Shown: positions 1 through 7,327, numbered from the stretch's first letter. The stretch is 16,365 nt of DNA from Spirochaetales bacterium (GCA_002688185.1 NZCE01000041.1:1-16365); one strand, 5' to 3'. Notes: a model not told the origin generated them from the sequence alone. Program-made: numbers and translations.

Positions 1-52
1 GGAATTATTCCTTCAAACCGCGCATAAATGATTATTCATATCTGAGATATTT

Positions 53-907
53 ATGAAAAACCGGGAAGTTGTTTCTTTACAGCCCCTAAGAAATCTTTCC
101 CGAGTTGAGACACACTACCGGCGGAAGGAGAATCAACTATTTCCGTACCTCGAAAAACATGGAATAACAGCTCCGCCTCAGGTAATGTGGGGAGTTCATG
201 ACGATATCAGGGCATTATCGAAGCAAACAACGGAAGCATTCGAGGGGCGAAACCTATCAGCTATCCTCGAAAACGGGAAAAAATTTACCAAGGCAATTAC
301 TGATATGATCTTCAAAGAGGAACATATTCTTTTTCCCATATCTCTAGATGCCCTCGATGAATCTGAATGGATCGATATTAGAAAAGGAGAAAATGACATC
401 GGTTATGCCTTTGAAGGGCCCGCGGGCGAGTGGCCGGGAGAAACCGATGGGTCTGAGGTCTCAAGAGAATCGAGCAATGCCGGTGAAGAAGCCGGCAGGC
501 TGGAATTGGACACCGGCCGCTTAACTCTTAACCAGATAAATCTTTTGCTCAAAACTCTGCCCGTGGACGTCACATTTGTAGACGAGAACGATCGAGTCCA
601 GTATTTCTCGGCGGGCAAGGAGCGAATTTTCCCAAGAAGTCCCGGTATAATAGGAAGGAATGTACAGAACTGTCATCCACCGAAAAGCCTGGACGTGGTG
701 AACAGAATCGTCGGCGAGTTCAAGGCCGGCACAAAAAGCACGGCGGATTTTTGGATTCGAGTGCAGGGAAGGCTTATTTACATCCGCTATTTTGCCGTGC
801 GCGACGAAAATGATGCGTTCAAGGGAACCCTGGAGGTATCCCAGGATATTACTGACATCAGCTCAATAGAGGGTGAACGCAGATTGCTGGATTGGCAGGA
901 CACCTAG
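53..907 (+). CDS. DUF438-type hemerythrin/PAS sensor protein, N-terminally truncated
   Basis: The product has 284 residues. Residues about 11-100 are the C-terminal part of a hemerythrin-like HHE domain: HYRRKE (H21, E26), VMWGVHDD (H49) and KEEH (E89/E90, H91) supply likely metal ligands. An acidic, low-complexity linker covers about 101-155. A PAS domain of the PAS_10 type follows at about 157-275, and the end matches the family's GERRLLDW tail. Family members usually have about 400 residues, with a DUF438 domain and the first hemerythrin helix in front. Both are missing here, and an in-frame stop at 29-31 closes the reading frame upstream. The start has only a weak GAG as a ribosome site. 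A soluble sensor of oxygen, iron or redox state is the usual guess for this family, but the role is not established. It could be a functional short form, or a gene broken at its 5' end near the window edge. Confidence 0.75.
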   Translation: MKNREVVSLQPLRNLSRVETHYRRKENQLFPYLEKHGITAPPQVMWGVHDDIRALSKQTTEAFEGRNLSAILENGKKFTKAITDMIFKEEHILFPISLDALDESEWIDIRKGENDIGYAFEGPAGEWPGETDGSEVSRESSNAGEEAGRLELDTGRLTLNQINLLLKTLPVDVTFVDENDRVQYFSAGKERIFPRSPGIIGRNVQNCHPPKSLDVVNRIVGEFKAGTKSTADFWIRVQGRLIYIRYFAVRDENDAFKGTLEVSQDITDISSIEGERRLLDWQDT

Positions 908-1005
908 CCGGTGCCTTATTCCGACGCCGCCGGCCCAAAATGAGAGATGGAAATCAGGATATTGTCGGCGTCACTATTGATTGGAAGCAGGCATAGGAGA
1001 TCTCT

Positions 1006-1857
1006 ATGGGCACGATTTTGGTAACGGGTGCGAGCGGCTTTATTGGTTCGGCCCTCTGCGCATCTTTGAGTCAAGAGCATGAAGTGATTGCAATGAGCCG
1101 CAGCCGTGTGGAAATACCCAAAGTTGCATGGGTACGTGGATCCTTTTGGTCCTTTGAAGATCTCAGGCAGTTGGACGGTCGAGAAATCGACGTTGTAGTG
1201 CACCTGGCCGCGGTGCTGGGCGGCGCACCCGAGCATGAATGTATGATGATAAATGCAGAAGGCTCGCGTTGCATGATGCGTTTTTTGATAGACAACGGCT
1301 GCAAAAAGTTTGTAACAGCAAGCTCGATTGCGGCGGTCGGTTTTCAGAACGTCAAGTTCCGCCCGGATCAACTTCCTATTCCCGATGAACACCCATGCTA
1401 CGACAGGGATGGATACGGATTCGGAAAATACATGATGGAGGAGGTTACTAAATACCATCAGCGGCAAAATCAAGATATCGATGTAATTAACCTCCGGCTG
1501 TCATCCGTAATTCCTGAGGACGGCGGGAAACTCAAGCCGCTGGGGGTCCGGTCATTAAAGCAATGGGCGCTCGGGAGCCTCACCGTCATGCTTTTGCCCG
1601 ATGCGGTCCGTGCATTTTCCTTGGCCGCTCTATCGGCTTACAGGCCTGGAATGAGAATACTGAATACAACCGCAAAACGCGCATGGGCGACGGCTCCAAC
1701 AGCGGATATTCTCGCAAACTGGTGGGGAGATGACGTTGATCTGTCCTATTATAGAGAATCCGGAAATGAGCGCCATAACGCATATATGGTTGCAAGAATA
1801 AAAGAAGAGCTCGGTTTTACGGCCGACAGGACCGTAGAGTTTCTGGAAAATCTGTAA
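1006..1857 (+). CDS. NAD(P)-dependent epimerase/dehydratase (extended SDR family)
   Basis: This 283-residue protein has a Rossmann fold. The dinucleotide-binding motif GASGFIG lies at residues 8-14. The catalytic set is visible as TASS (S106/S107) and YGFGK (Y137, K141), the YxxxK signature of extended short-chain dehydrogenases. The family oxidises and re-reduces nucleotide sugars or related carbonyl compounds with bound NAD(P). The substrate cannot be read from the sequence, and the C-terminal substrate-binding half is short compared with UDP-glucose 4-epimerases. The ATG is supported by AGGAG about 7 bases upstream. It is transcribed alone between the sensor gene and a convergent sulfatase whose stop lies 38 bp away. 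Cytoplasmic; no signal peptide. The fold call is firm; the specific reaction is open. Confidence 0.8.
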   Translation: MGTILVTGASGFIGSALCASLSQEHEVIAMSRSRVEIPKVAWVRGSFWSFEDLRQLDGREIDVVVHLAAVLGGAPEHECMMINAEGSRCMMRFLIDNGCKKFVTASSIAAVGFQNVKFRPDQLPIPDEHPCYDRDGYGFGKYMMEEVTKYHQRQNQDIDVINLRLSSVIPEDGGKLKPLGVRSLKQWALGSLTVMLLPDAVRAFSLAALSAYRPGMRILNTTAKRAWATAPTADILANWWGDDVDLSYYRESGNERHNAYMVARIKEELGFTADRTVEFLENL

Positions 1858-1895
1858 ATTTCAGGAAAAACGCGCCCGCACAATTTTTCGGAGCA

Positions 1896-3371
1896 TTAGG
1901 TCAATCCCAGACGCTTGAATTGTTCCGGCGGTGCCTCGTTCTCCCTCATGAGCTTTCCGAGCAAATCTATCATCCGGCGTTCGATATCAGGCGCTTCTAT
2001 TGGGTTCTCCTGGCTGGGGTCGGCCTCCAGATCGAACAGCATGGTTCTAAACGGGGGCTCTGCAAACTGACTTCCACGAGCCTTGATTTTCATTGTCCGG
2101 CAGCCCTTGGTAAAGGGAAACGGCTCGGCAAGTTGAATATCGGCGAGCTCCTTGGGCGTAAAGGGATTCCTCATATGCGTGGGCATTAAGGTGTAATCAT
2201 AAAGCGGCGCATTCCCATCTACTGGGGCCCGCATATAGACATATCTGCCGTCGGTAACGTTTACGTGTGCCCCGTGTTGCCCATACAGCACACCGCTGTG
2301 TACGGGTGTATCGTTCCGTATCACCGGTTCGAGGGGGCAGCCCCGCATATCATCAGGTATCGGCCGGTCAAAAAAATGCAGCAGCGTTGGCGCCAGATCG
2401 ATGGTTTGTGCAATCGCCTGTCTATGCGTGTTATTTACCTTGCATCTGGGGTCCCAGACAAAAAGCGGTGTTCTGGCAATTTCGTTGTAGAAGGGCATGG
2501 CGCACTTTGCCCACCAGTCGTGCTCTCCCAGCAAAAAACCGTGGTCGGTGTTGACGATGAGCATCGTATCCTCCCACATGCCGAGGCGATCCATTGCGTC
2601 CATTACTCTTCCAAGGTGGTAATCACACATGGATATAAGAGCGGCGTTGAGTTGTCTCATGTGGGGGATCCAGTTCCGCGTCTCTTCATTCACCGGTTCA
2701 TATCCGGGCCAATCGACGCCATACCGTTCAAAGTCGATTGCTGCATACAACTCCTGGAATCGTTTGGGTACAAAGTACGGCTCGTGGGGATCAAAAGTTT
2801 CAATCTGAAGAAACCAAGAATCTTCTGCCGCGTTACGTTCGATAAATTCCAGACCCGCCTTCATAGTTCGAGCTTGGGGGAAATCTTCTTCATTCGGCAT
2901 AAACTTGCGATTAATACGGTCCTGTCTGTGCCCGCGATCCACTGATGCGTTTCTACCGATTGCGCCCGGATCCGGTGGTTCGTCCGCTACCTGGCCGATC
3001 CACCGGTCTCCTTCCTGCCCGCGCATGAACTCCCAGGTGGTATAGCGTTGATGATAGGTGCCCCCGCCGTCCTCCCAATAGTGTTGATGGTCGCTGACCA
3101 AATGGGTATATATACCGCCTTCGCGGAGGATTTCCGGCATGGAGTCATCAAATGGCTCCAGCGGGCCCCAGCTGCGATGGAGGAAGTTTAATCTACCGGT
3201 GTGGAGCTCACGCCTCGCGGGCATGCACGGCATGCTCCCCACGAAACTGTTGTCAAAGGTAACGGTTTTTGAAGCCAATCGGCTAAAATTAGGTGCGTGC
3301 ACCCAATCGCACCCGTATGGCGGTAGCATGTGCCTGTTGAGAGAATCGAACATTACCATGATAGCTTTCAT
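1896..3371 (-). CDS. Sulfatase family protein (cysteine-type, formylglycine-dependent)
   Basis: The product has 491 residues and hydrolyses a sulfate ester, substrate unknown. The active-site signature CMPARRELHTG begins at C49 and fits CxPxR...TG, in which the cysteine is converted to formylglycine by a maturation enzyme; none is encoded in this window. Other expected metal or substrate residues are D9, the DPHEPY segment at 194-199, and D276-H277. No signal peptide is visible, so it is probably cytoplasmic and acts on imported small substrates. The ATG at 3371 is preferred over one 11 codons upstream because GGAG sits 8 bases before it and the family starts at the first beta strand, MKAIMVMFDS. 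It lies 117 bp downstream of the URO-D-like gene on the same strand, so co-transcription is likely. The sulfatase assignment is strong; phosphonate monoester hydrolase activity is a possible alternative within this superfamily. Confidence 0.88.
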   Translation of the reverse strand: MKAIMVMFDSLNRHMLPPYGCDWVHAPNFSRLASKTVTFDNSFVGSMPCMPARRELHTGRLNFLHRSWGPLEPFDDSMPEILREGGIYTHLVSDHQHYWEDGGGTYHQRYTTWEFMRGQEGDRWIGQVADEPPDPGAIGRNASVDRGHRQDRINRKFMPNEEDFPQARTMKAGLEFIERNAAEDSWFLQIETFDPHEPYFVPKRFQELYAAIDFERYGVDWPGYEPVNEETRNWIPHMRQLNAALISMCDYHLGRVMDAMDRLGMWEDTMLIVNTDHGFLLGEHDWWAKCAMPFYNEIARTPLFVWDPRCKVNNTHRQAIAQTIDLAPTLLHFFDRPIPDDMRGCPLEPVIRNDTPVHSGVLYGQHGAHVNVTDGRYVYMRAPVDGNAPLYDYTLMPTHMRNPFTPKELADIQLAEPFPFTKGCRTMKIKARGSQFAEPPFRTMLFDLEADPSQENPIEAPDIERRMIDLLGKLMRENEAPPEQFKRLGLT

Positions 3372-3379
3372 CTGCAAAT

Positions 3380-3383
3380 CTCC
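3380..3383 (-). promoter_or_regulatory. Ribosome binding site of the sulfatase gene
   Basis: GGAG on the minus strand, 8 bases before the ATG at 3371. It decides between this start and the in-frame ATG at 3404, which has no comparable site. Confidence 0.6.
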
Positions 3384-3396
3384 GGTTGTATTGCCT

Positions 3397-3439
3397 GCAC
3401 ACACTGTGCTGCGGCTGATCCGGCAACAGCATAGCTGTT
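3397..3439 (-). other. Two small hairpins in the gap between the URO-D-like and sulfatase genes
   Basis: GCACA-CAC-TGTGC at 3397-3409 and AACAGC-ATA-GCTGTT at 3425-3439 are perfect inverted repeats of 5 and 6 bp with 3-base loops. They lie in the 117 bp leader of the sulfatase. Neither is followed by a T run, so neither is an obvious terminator. They could be protein-binding sites or RNA processing/stability elements. Their short length means chance cannot be excluded. Confidence 0.35.
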
Positions 3440-3488
3440 AACTCACCGTTGGTAAAGCGAACAGGACCGGACGTATTTTACTATCAGG

Positions 3489-4703
3489 TTATGAAAATTG
3501 CTCCGCGGCATTGATGGCAATCCCGGCCCACTCCTTGAGACGGTCCGGGTGGCCACCCAAAGTTTCCACCTCTCTTAAGATTATCTGATATGACGATCCT
3601 TGCAGCTTCCGCGCGCCGAAACTCAAATCGTTTTCGACTCCAATCAACTCATCGGGAAGCATCACGTGAGCGGAAAGTTGCCTCCACATAATCGTGTATG
3701 CGTTACCACACGTGGCGAGTAACTTTTCCAAATCCGTCCAGTAGGAGCATACAAAGACGCGTAGGTTTGGAATGCTTTTGACGATATCAATCTTTTGTGT
3801 CAGATCTTCACAGCAGCCATACTGAACTGCGCCGTATTGTTGCATACACGGCATTTGGTAGTTGAGCAAAAACTCCTGATGCATGGCCGGCGAAACCATC
3901 TGAAACTCCTGGCTGTTTGCGATGCACCAGAGCCCGTTGAGGCCGGTTTTTGTCCCCCCGTCGTCCTCCAGGGGATCGCTGCAAGTCATGGGTAGGGTGT
4001 TGTTGGTTGTAAGAATGCCCGCCTCCTCGGCGGCACGCATCGCCCCGAGAACTCCTTCAGTAATTTTCGCCATGGCTCGGTGGACAGTACTCGGATAAAA
4101 CGCCAAATCTCCGAGCATCGGTTCCATCCCTCTGAGTTGTTCGAGATAGACACTGTGGTTTGGCGTGAGGGGTGGGGCGCCGCTCATACGTACCGGCATC
4201 ACTTCTCCCAGCAAATCCGACAACCGTGCTATTCGACTCTTGGTTTCCGTTTCGTTGTAGGAGTATTCCGGAATGGTGATCTTCTCATAATCGTCCACTG
4301 ATTTGATCGGGTGGTGATACTTGAATCCCCCCTTTTCGGTGGTGCCTACCGAAACGTGTGTCGGGAGTCCAAACGGATACTCCGTACTGCAATCAAATAC
4401 CGCGGGGACCGACCACCACGGATTGAAGACTTCATCATCACCCACCCAGCATTTGTAGAGGTGCCGGCGGAAAACGTCCTCTACACGGCGGCAAATCGGG
4501 TCGGTACATTCCAGAGTCTCTGGCGGAAATAACTCCCGCGATACCCCGGCCAATCCACACCACACCGGCGCCCGATCCGGCTTTTGTCTGGAGTTGACAT
4601 CCCGCCATCGGTTCCTCCTTGCCTCAAACTCGTCACTTAGGGCGTGCTCCATCATTTGGTTAGCTAATTTTCGCACTTTTATGATGTCGTTTTCTGGAAA
4701 CAT
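3489..4703 (-). CDS. Uroporphyrinogen decarboxylase-family protein, probable corrinoid-dependent methyltransferase
   Basis: This 404-residue protein has a URO-D-type TIM barrel. The family contains HemE and also MtaA/CmuA-like enzymes that move methyl groups between substrates, corrinoid proteins and coenzymes through a bound zinc. The YGCCED segment at residues 295-300 (C297, C298), followed by an IPNLR strand, is typical of the environmental methyltransferase-like branch; the cysteines are candidate zinc ligands. It is longer than HemE (about 350), and no other haem gene is present, so true HemE activity is unlikely. The start has AAGGAGG 5 bases upstream and a well-formed promoter. It is the first gene of a likely two-gene unit with the sulfatase and is divergent from a cluster holding cobamide-remodelling genes, which fits a cobamide-using enzyme. 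No corrinoid-binding protein lies in this window. Substrate unknown. Confidence 0.75.
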   Translation of the reverse strand: MFPENDIIKVRKLANQMMEHALSDEFEARRNRWRDVNSRQKPDRAPVWCGLAGVSRELFPPETLECTDPICRRVEDVFRRHLYKCWVGDDEVFNPWWSVPAVFDCSTEYPFGLPTHVSVGTTEKGGFKYHHPIKSVDDYEKITIPEYSYNETETKSRIARLSDLLGEVMPVRMSGAPPLTPNHSVYLEQLRGMEPMLGDLAFYPSTVHRAMAKITEGVLGAMRAAEEAGILTTNNTLPMTCSDPLEDDGGTKTGLNGLWCIANSQEFQMVSPAMHQEFLLNYQMPCMQQYGAVQYGCCEDLTQKIDIVKSIPNLRVFVCSYWTDLEKLLATCGNAYTIMWRQLSAHVMLPDELIGVENDLSFGARKLQGSSYQIILREVETLGGHPDRLKEWAGIAINAAEQFS

Positions 4704-4732
4704 TCCAGCCTCCTTGCCCGCTGCAGACTCAA

Positions 4733-4761
4733 ATAATAGCGGAGCGACCGCCGGTTGCCAA
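4733..4761 (-). promoter_or_regulatory. Promoter of the URO-D-like/sulfatase unit
   Basis: On the minus strand, TTGGCA (4756-4761) and TATTAT (4733-4738) are separated by 17 bp. The predicted start of transcription is near 4726. This gives a leader of about 23 bases that contains the AAGGAGG ribosome site (4709-4715). Confidence 0.55.
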
Positions 4762-4773
4762 CATTATTTGGCT

Positions 4774-4802
4774 TTGACGTAAACCATAGGCCGCAATATA
4801 TT
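4774..4802 (+). promoter_or_regulatory. Promoter of the aldo/keto reductase-cbiR-cobS unit
   Basis: TTGACG (4774-4779) and TATATT (4797-4802) are separated by 17 bp. Transcription would begin near 4809. That excludes the TTG at 4801 as start codon and favours ATG 4819, with a leader of only about 10 bases. The -35 box is 12 bp from that of the divergent promoter. Confidence 0.55.
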
Positions 4803-4818
4803 GGAACAGGGGTATCAC

Positions 4819-5706
4819 ATGGCAACTACACCGGCGGGCCTTCCTCTCAGAACCCTTGGGAAGACTGGAGAAAAAGTACCCGTGTTTGGCCTTGGCACAG
4901 GAGAGGCCGGCATGGGACTGGCCCAAAAAGAAGCTCTGGAGCTCTACAATAACGCGATTGATCTTGGCGTTACGTATCTGGATACCGCACCGGCATACGA
5001 TAAGGCGCAGGAACAGCTTTGCCATGTGCTAAAAGAGAGACGTAATGAGGTGATGGTTGCCACAAAGGTTGGTGCCTCTAACGGTGAGAAGTTTCTCGAG
5101 GGCCTGCACGAGAATCTCAAAGTCCTTGGAACAGACTTTGTTGACATTGCGTTTATACATTCGGTAGGGAGTCAGGATATAGACGAGCTTCTGTCAAGTT
5201 CGGGCTCTTTGGAGGCCCTTTTCAAGGCAAAGCGGCGTGGCATGGCTCGCTACATCGGGTTTACCGCCCATAACCATCCGGCATCGGCAGAACGGATTTT
5301 GGGGCGGACTGATGCTCTGGATGTGGTCATGTTCGCCATGAACTTTCTTGACCGCCACGTATATAATTTTGAAAATAGAGTTCTGCCCCTTGCAATAGAG
5401 CAAAACCTTGGTGTGGCGGCAATGAAAGTGTATGGCGGGACGGTTGACATGGATTATACCAAACCCGTCGAGTCGGCCCTCAGCGGGAAAATTGGCTACG
5501 ATCATCAGCTCGCCTTTCGATATTCTCTGGGTTTAGCCGGGGTGGCGCTCTCGGTTATCGGTGTATATTCGATTTCGGAGCTCAAAGAAAACATCAGATG
5601 GGCGACGGATTTTGTTCCGCTGGCCGCGGAAGAAGACGCGCGTCTGGCAAAAGATGCGCAAAAGGCCCTTCCGCAGTGGGGCGAGCGGTTCGGACCGGTT
5701 GAGTAA
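4819..5706 (+). CDS. Aldo/keto reductase family oxidoreductase
   Basis: The product has 295 residues and is a TIM-barrel NAD(P)H-dependent carbonyl/alcohol oxidoreductase. The catalytic tetrad is complete: D55 and Y60 in DTAPAYD, K83 in ATKVG, and H114 in FIHS. The start at ATG 4819 is preferred over an upstream TTG at 4801 because AGGGG precedes the ATG by 6 bases and a good promoter has its -10 box across the TTG. The length is normal for the short form of the family, without the C-terminal 4Fe-4S extension seen in some anaerobe members. It leads a tight unit: the cbiR-like gene starts 30 bp after its stop. Its substrate is unknown. The divergent sulfatase and methyltransferase-like genes suggest it may reduce an intermediate of the same pathway, which is inference. 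Confidence 0.85.
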   Translation: MATTPAGLPLRTLGKTGEKVPVFGLGTGEAGMGLAQKEALELYNNAIDLGVTYLDTAPAYDKAQEQLCHVLKERRNEVMVATKVGASNGEKFLEGLHENLKVLGTDFVDIAFIHSVGSQDIDELLSSSGSLEALFKAKRRGMARYIGFTAHNHPASAERILGRTDALDVVMFAMNFLDRHVYNFENRVLPLAIEQNLGVAAMKVYGGTVDMDYTKPVESALSGKIGYDHQLAFRYSLGLAGVALSVIGVYSISELKENIRWATDFVPLAAEEDARLAKDAQKALPQWGERFGPVE

Positions 5707-5736
5707 CAAAGCCATTTGCTTTACCGTCGGGGTCGT

Positions 5737-6429
5737 ATGGCATACCTGTCCGTACCCTCATATGTTATTCCTGGGACATATCTTGAGAATATTCGATTCA
5801 TCGATGGGCTAAGCTCCATCGTCAATATTGAACTTTTATTGTTCTCATTTGATGGCCAAACAAAACGGTTGCTGGCCGATGAGCTGCCCGGAATCCGTGA
5901 GTTTGTCGGCCGCTTCACTTTTACCGTTCATATGCCCGATGTTCTCCTCGATGAGCACGCTGAAATCATAAATGTCCTGGAGCCGATTGCCCGTCGATTT
6001 GTGATTCACGCCCCGGAGGGCGATGGAAAGCGCTTCGTAGCGCAAGTGCAAGGGTGGATTGCCCAATACGGAAACATCTTTTTTCTGGAGAATGTGGCAG
6101 GCCGCGATTTTGACGAAGTGGCAACCGCGCTGGATTCCCTCCCTATCTGCTGCGATACCGGTCATTTGCTGATCGAAGGGAAAAAACCTTTGGATTTTTT
6201 ATCTCGTTGGGGTCGGCGCATAGAGGAAGTTCACCTCCACGGCACCGTTGACGGTAAAGATCATCATCCGGTAGTGGGAACCGAGAAATGGTTTGTGGAT
6301 ATTCTGTCATATCTGCAACATTTTAACGGAATCATTCATCTGGAAATATTCGATTATGACAAATTGAGACCGATGTTGATGAAGCTGTCCGAATTGTGTG
6401 ACCGGTGGCGCTCAATGCGACAGGCTTGA
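5737..6429 (+). CDS. cbiR: CbiR-like cobamide-remodelling enzyme (AP endonuclease 2/xylose isomerase-like fold)
   Basis: The product has 230 residues and a TIM-barrel of the AP endonuclease 2/xylose isomerase-like superfamily. Candidate metal ligands on successive strands are H65 (TVHMP), H91 (VIHAP), E118 (FLENV), D140 and H143 (CDTGH), H166/H168 (VHLHG), H176/H177 and E203 (HLEIF). CbiR, described in Akkermansia muciniphila, has this fold and hydrolyses the phosphoribosyl bond in the nucleotide loop of cobamides so that a different lower ligand can be installed. The short length, the opening with VIP and NI followed by a TVHMP strand, and above all cobS 11 bp downstream support this identity over a sugar isomerase or endonuclease IV. 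ATG 5737 is preferred to an in-frame TTG at 5716 because GGGG lies just upstream. Fold certain; function inferred from family and context. Confidence 0.72.
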   Translation: MAYLSVPSYVIPGTYLENIRFIDGLSSIVNIELLLFSFDGQTKRLLADELPGIREFVGRFTFTVHMPDVLLDEHAEIINVLEPIARRFVIHAPEGDGKRFVAQVQGWIAQYGNIFFLENVAGRDFDEVATALDSLPICCDTGHLLIEGKKPLDFLSRWGRRIEEVHLHGTVDGKDHHPVVGTEKWFVDILSYLQHFNGIIHLEIFDYDKLRPMLMKLSELCDRWRSMRQA

Positions 6430-6440
6430 GATGAAATAGG

Positions 6441-7256
6441 GTGAAAAAAGTCATAGATTCCTTCGCCACCACATTTATGCTCGTTAGCCGGATAATGATA
6501 AAACGATCCATCCGGCCCGAATACCGTTATACCGTTCTGTTTCTCCCTATCATAGGCGTGCTTATCATTCCGATCTTGGGCCTGACGGGAGCTCTATCGC
6601 GCATGATTTTTGTCGAGCCGTTTCTTATCGCGGTATCGGTACTGTGCGTGCAATATGGGCTGTTTAATATCTTTCACTTTGACGGGTTGTTGGATAGTGC
6701 GGACGCACTGATTGTCTTTGCTGGGCGAGAGAAGCGACTTGATATTCTCAAGGATGTGAAAATAGGATCCTTCGCCTTTTTTGTCGGCGCGATGTACCTG
6801 GCCGTAAAGCTCTATCTTCTTTCGCGAGGCGCGGCCATGGTATTTCTTGCCGAGGGTGGCCTACCCGCCCGAATCGCCCTCTCGATGATGCTTCTATCCT
6901 TTGGGATTTCCGGGAGAGCGGCGGCTGCCATGTTACCCTGTGTCCTCAGGCCGGCCCGTCCCGGCGGTCTTGGGGCACTGCTTACCGGCAGCAAGATCCA
7001 ATATGCAATATTCGGTACGATTATCTCCATTATCCCCTCGCTTCTCTGCTGGATTGCACTTCCCGGGGGTGCCGACGAACACGGATGGTTTCTCCTCCTG
7101 GTCTTTCTATCCATACCCGGCGCATCGTTATTGACCGGGTTGTGGTATGCGCGAAAGATAGGAGGATACACCGGAGACGCCCTCGGCCTTGCAGTAGAAT
7201 TGGGGGAGCTGGTACACCTTCTTATCTTCTTTATCATCATAAAAGGTGCTTTTTGA
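6441..7256 (+). CDS. cobS: Adenosylcobinamide-GDP ribazoletransferase (cobamide synthase) CobS
   Basis: This 271-residue polytopic inner-membrane protein joins adenosylcobinamide-GDP to an alpha-ribazole-type lower ligand at the end of cobamide assembly. The family signature is clear: FHFDGLLDSADAL (78-90), an ILKDVKIG segment (102-109) and GGYTGDALGL (241-250) followed by ELGE. The acidic residues of the first motif are the expected metal/substrate site. About six hydrophobic segments are visible, at roughly 32-48, 56-75, 108-127, 145-165, 187-206 and 216-234, with one more at the C-terminus. It begins with GTG 11 bases after the cbiR-like stop and has no clear ribosome site, which suggests translational coupling. 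CobU, CobT and CobC are not in the window, so the rest of the nucleotide-loop pathway must lie elsewhere or be absent. Confidence 0.9.
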   Translation: MKKVIDSFATTFMLVSRIMIKRSIRPEYRYTVLFLPIIGVLIIPILGLTGALSRMIFVEPFLIAVSVLCVQYGLFNIFHFDGLLDSADALIVFAGREKRLDILKDVKIGSFAFFVGAMYLAVKLYLLSRGAAMVFLAEGGLPARIALSMMLLSFGISGRAAAAMLPCVLRPARPGGLGALLTGSKIQYAIFGTIISIIPSLLCWIALPGGADEHGWFLLLVFLSIPGASLLTGLWYARKIGGYTGDALGLAVELGELVHLLIFFIIIKGAF

Positions 7257-7297
7257 AACCGGAGCTTCATGATTCCCGGCGTGAGGGAGCGTTCGCG

Positions 7298-7327
7298 TTG
7301 ACTTGAGGGTGCCTCGGCACCTATCAT
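7298..7327 (+). promoter_or_regulatory. Promoter of the dehydratase gene with an operator-like palindrome in its spacer
   Basis: TTGACT (7298-7303) and TATCAT (7322-7327) are separated by 18 bp. The perfect inverted repeat GGTGCC-TC-GGCACC (7308-7321) fills nearly all of the spacer. A protein bound there would block RNA polymerase. Transcription would begin near 7334, only 1-2 bases before ATG 7336, and no Shine-Dalgarno sequence is present, so the mRNA may be leaderless. The palindrome lacks a T run and is unlikely to be a terminator for cobS. Confidence 0.5.

Noticed and set aside
923..972. GACGCCG...CGGCGTC inverted repeat upstream of the epimerase gene
   Set aside because: A 7 bp stem around a 36-base loop in a GC-rich stretch is easily due to chance and shows no further structure.
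916..1473. Long minus-strand reading frame opposite the epimerase gene
   Set aside because: It lies antisense to a protein with intact SDR motifs, resembles no family, and has no ribosome site.
2265..2945. 226-codon plus-strand reading frame within the sulfatase gene
   Set aside because: The sulfatase on the opposite strand has complete catalytic motifs; this frame has no recognisable domain.
3489..4703. Annotation as HemE (haem biosynthesis)
   Set aside because: The protein is longer than HemE, has a YGCC site typical of the methyltransferase-like branch, and has no haem gene neighbours.
5707..5736. Possible cobalamin riboswitch controlling the cbiR-like gene
   Set aside because: The gap is only 30 bp, and no B12-box-like sequence is recognisable there or in the 115 bp divergent promoter region.
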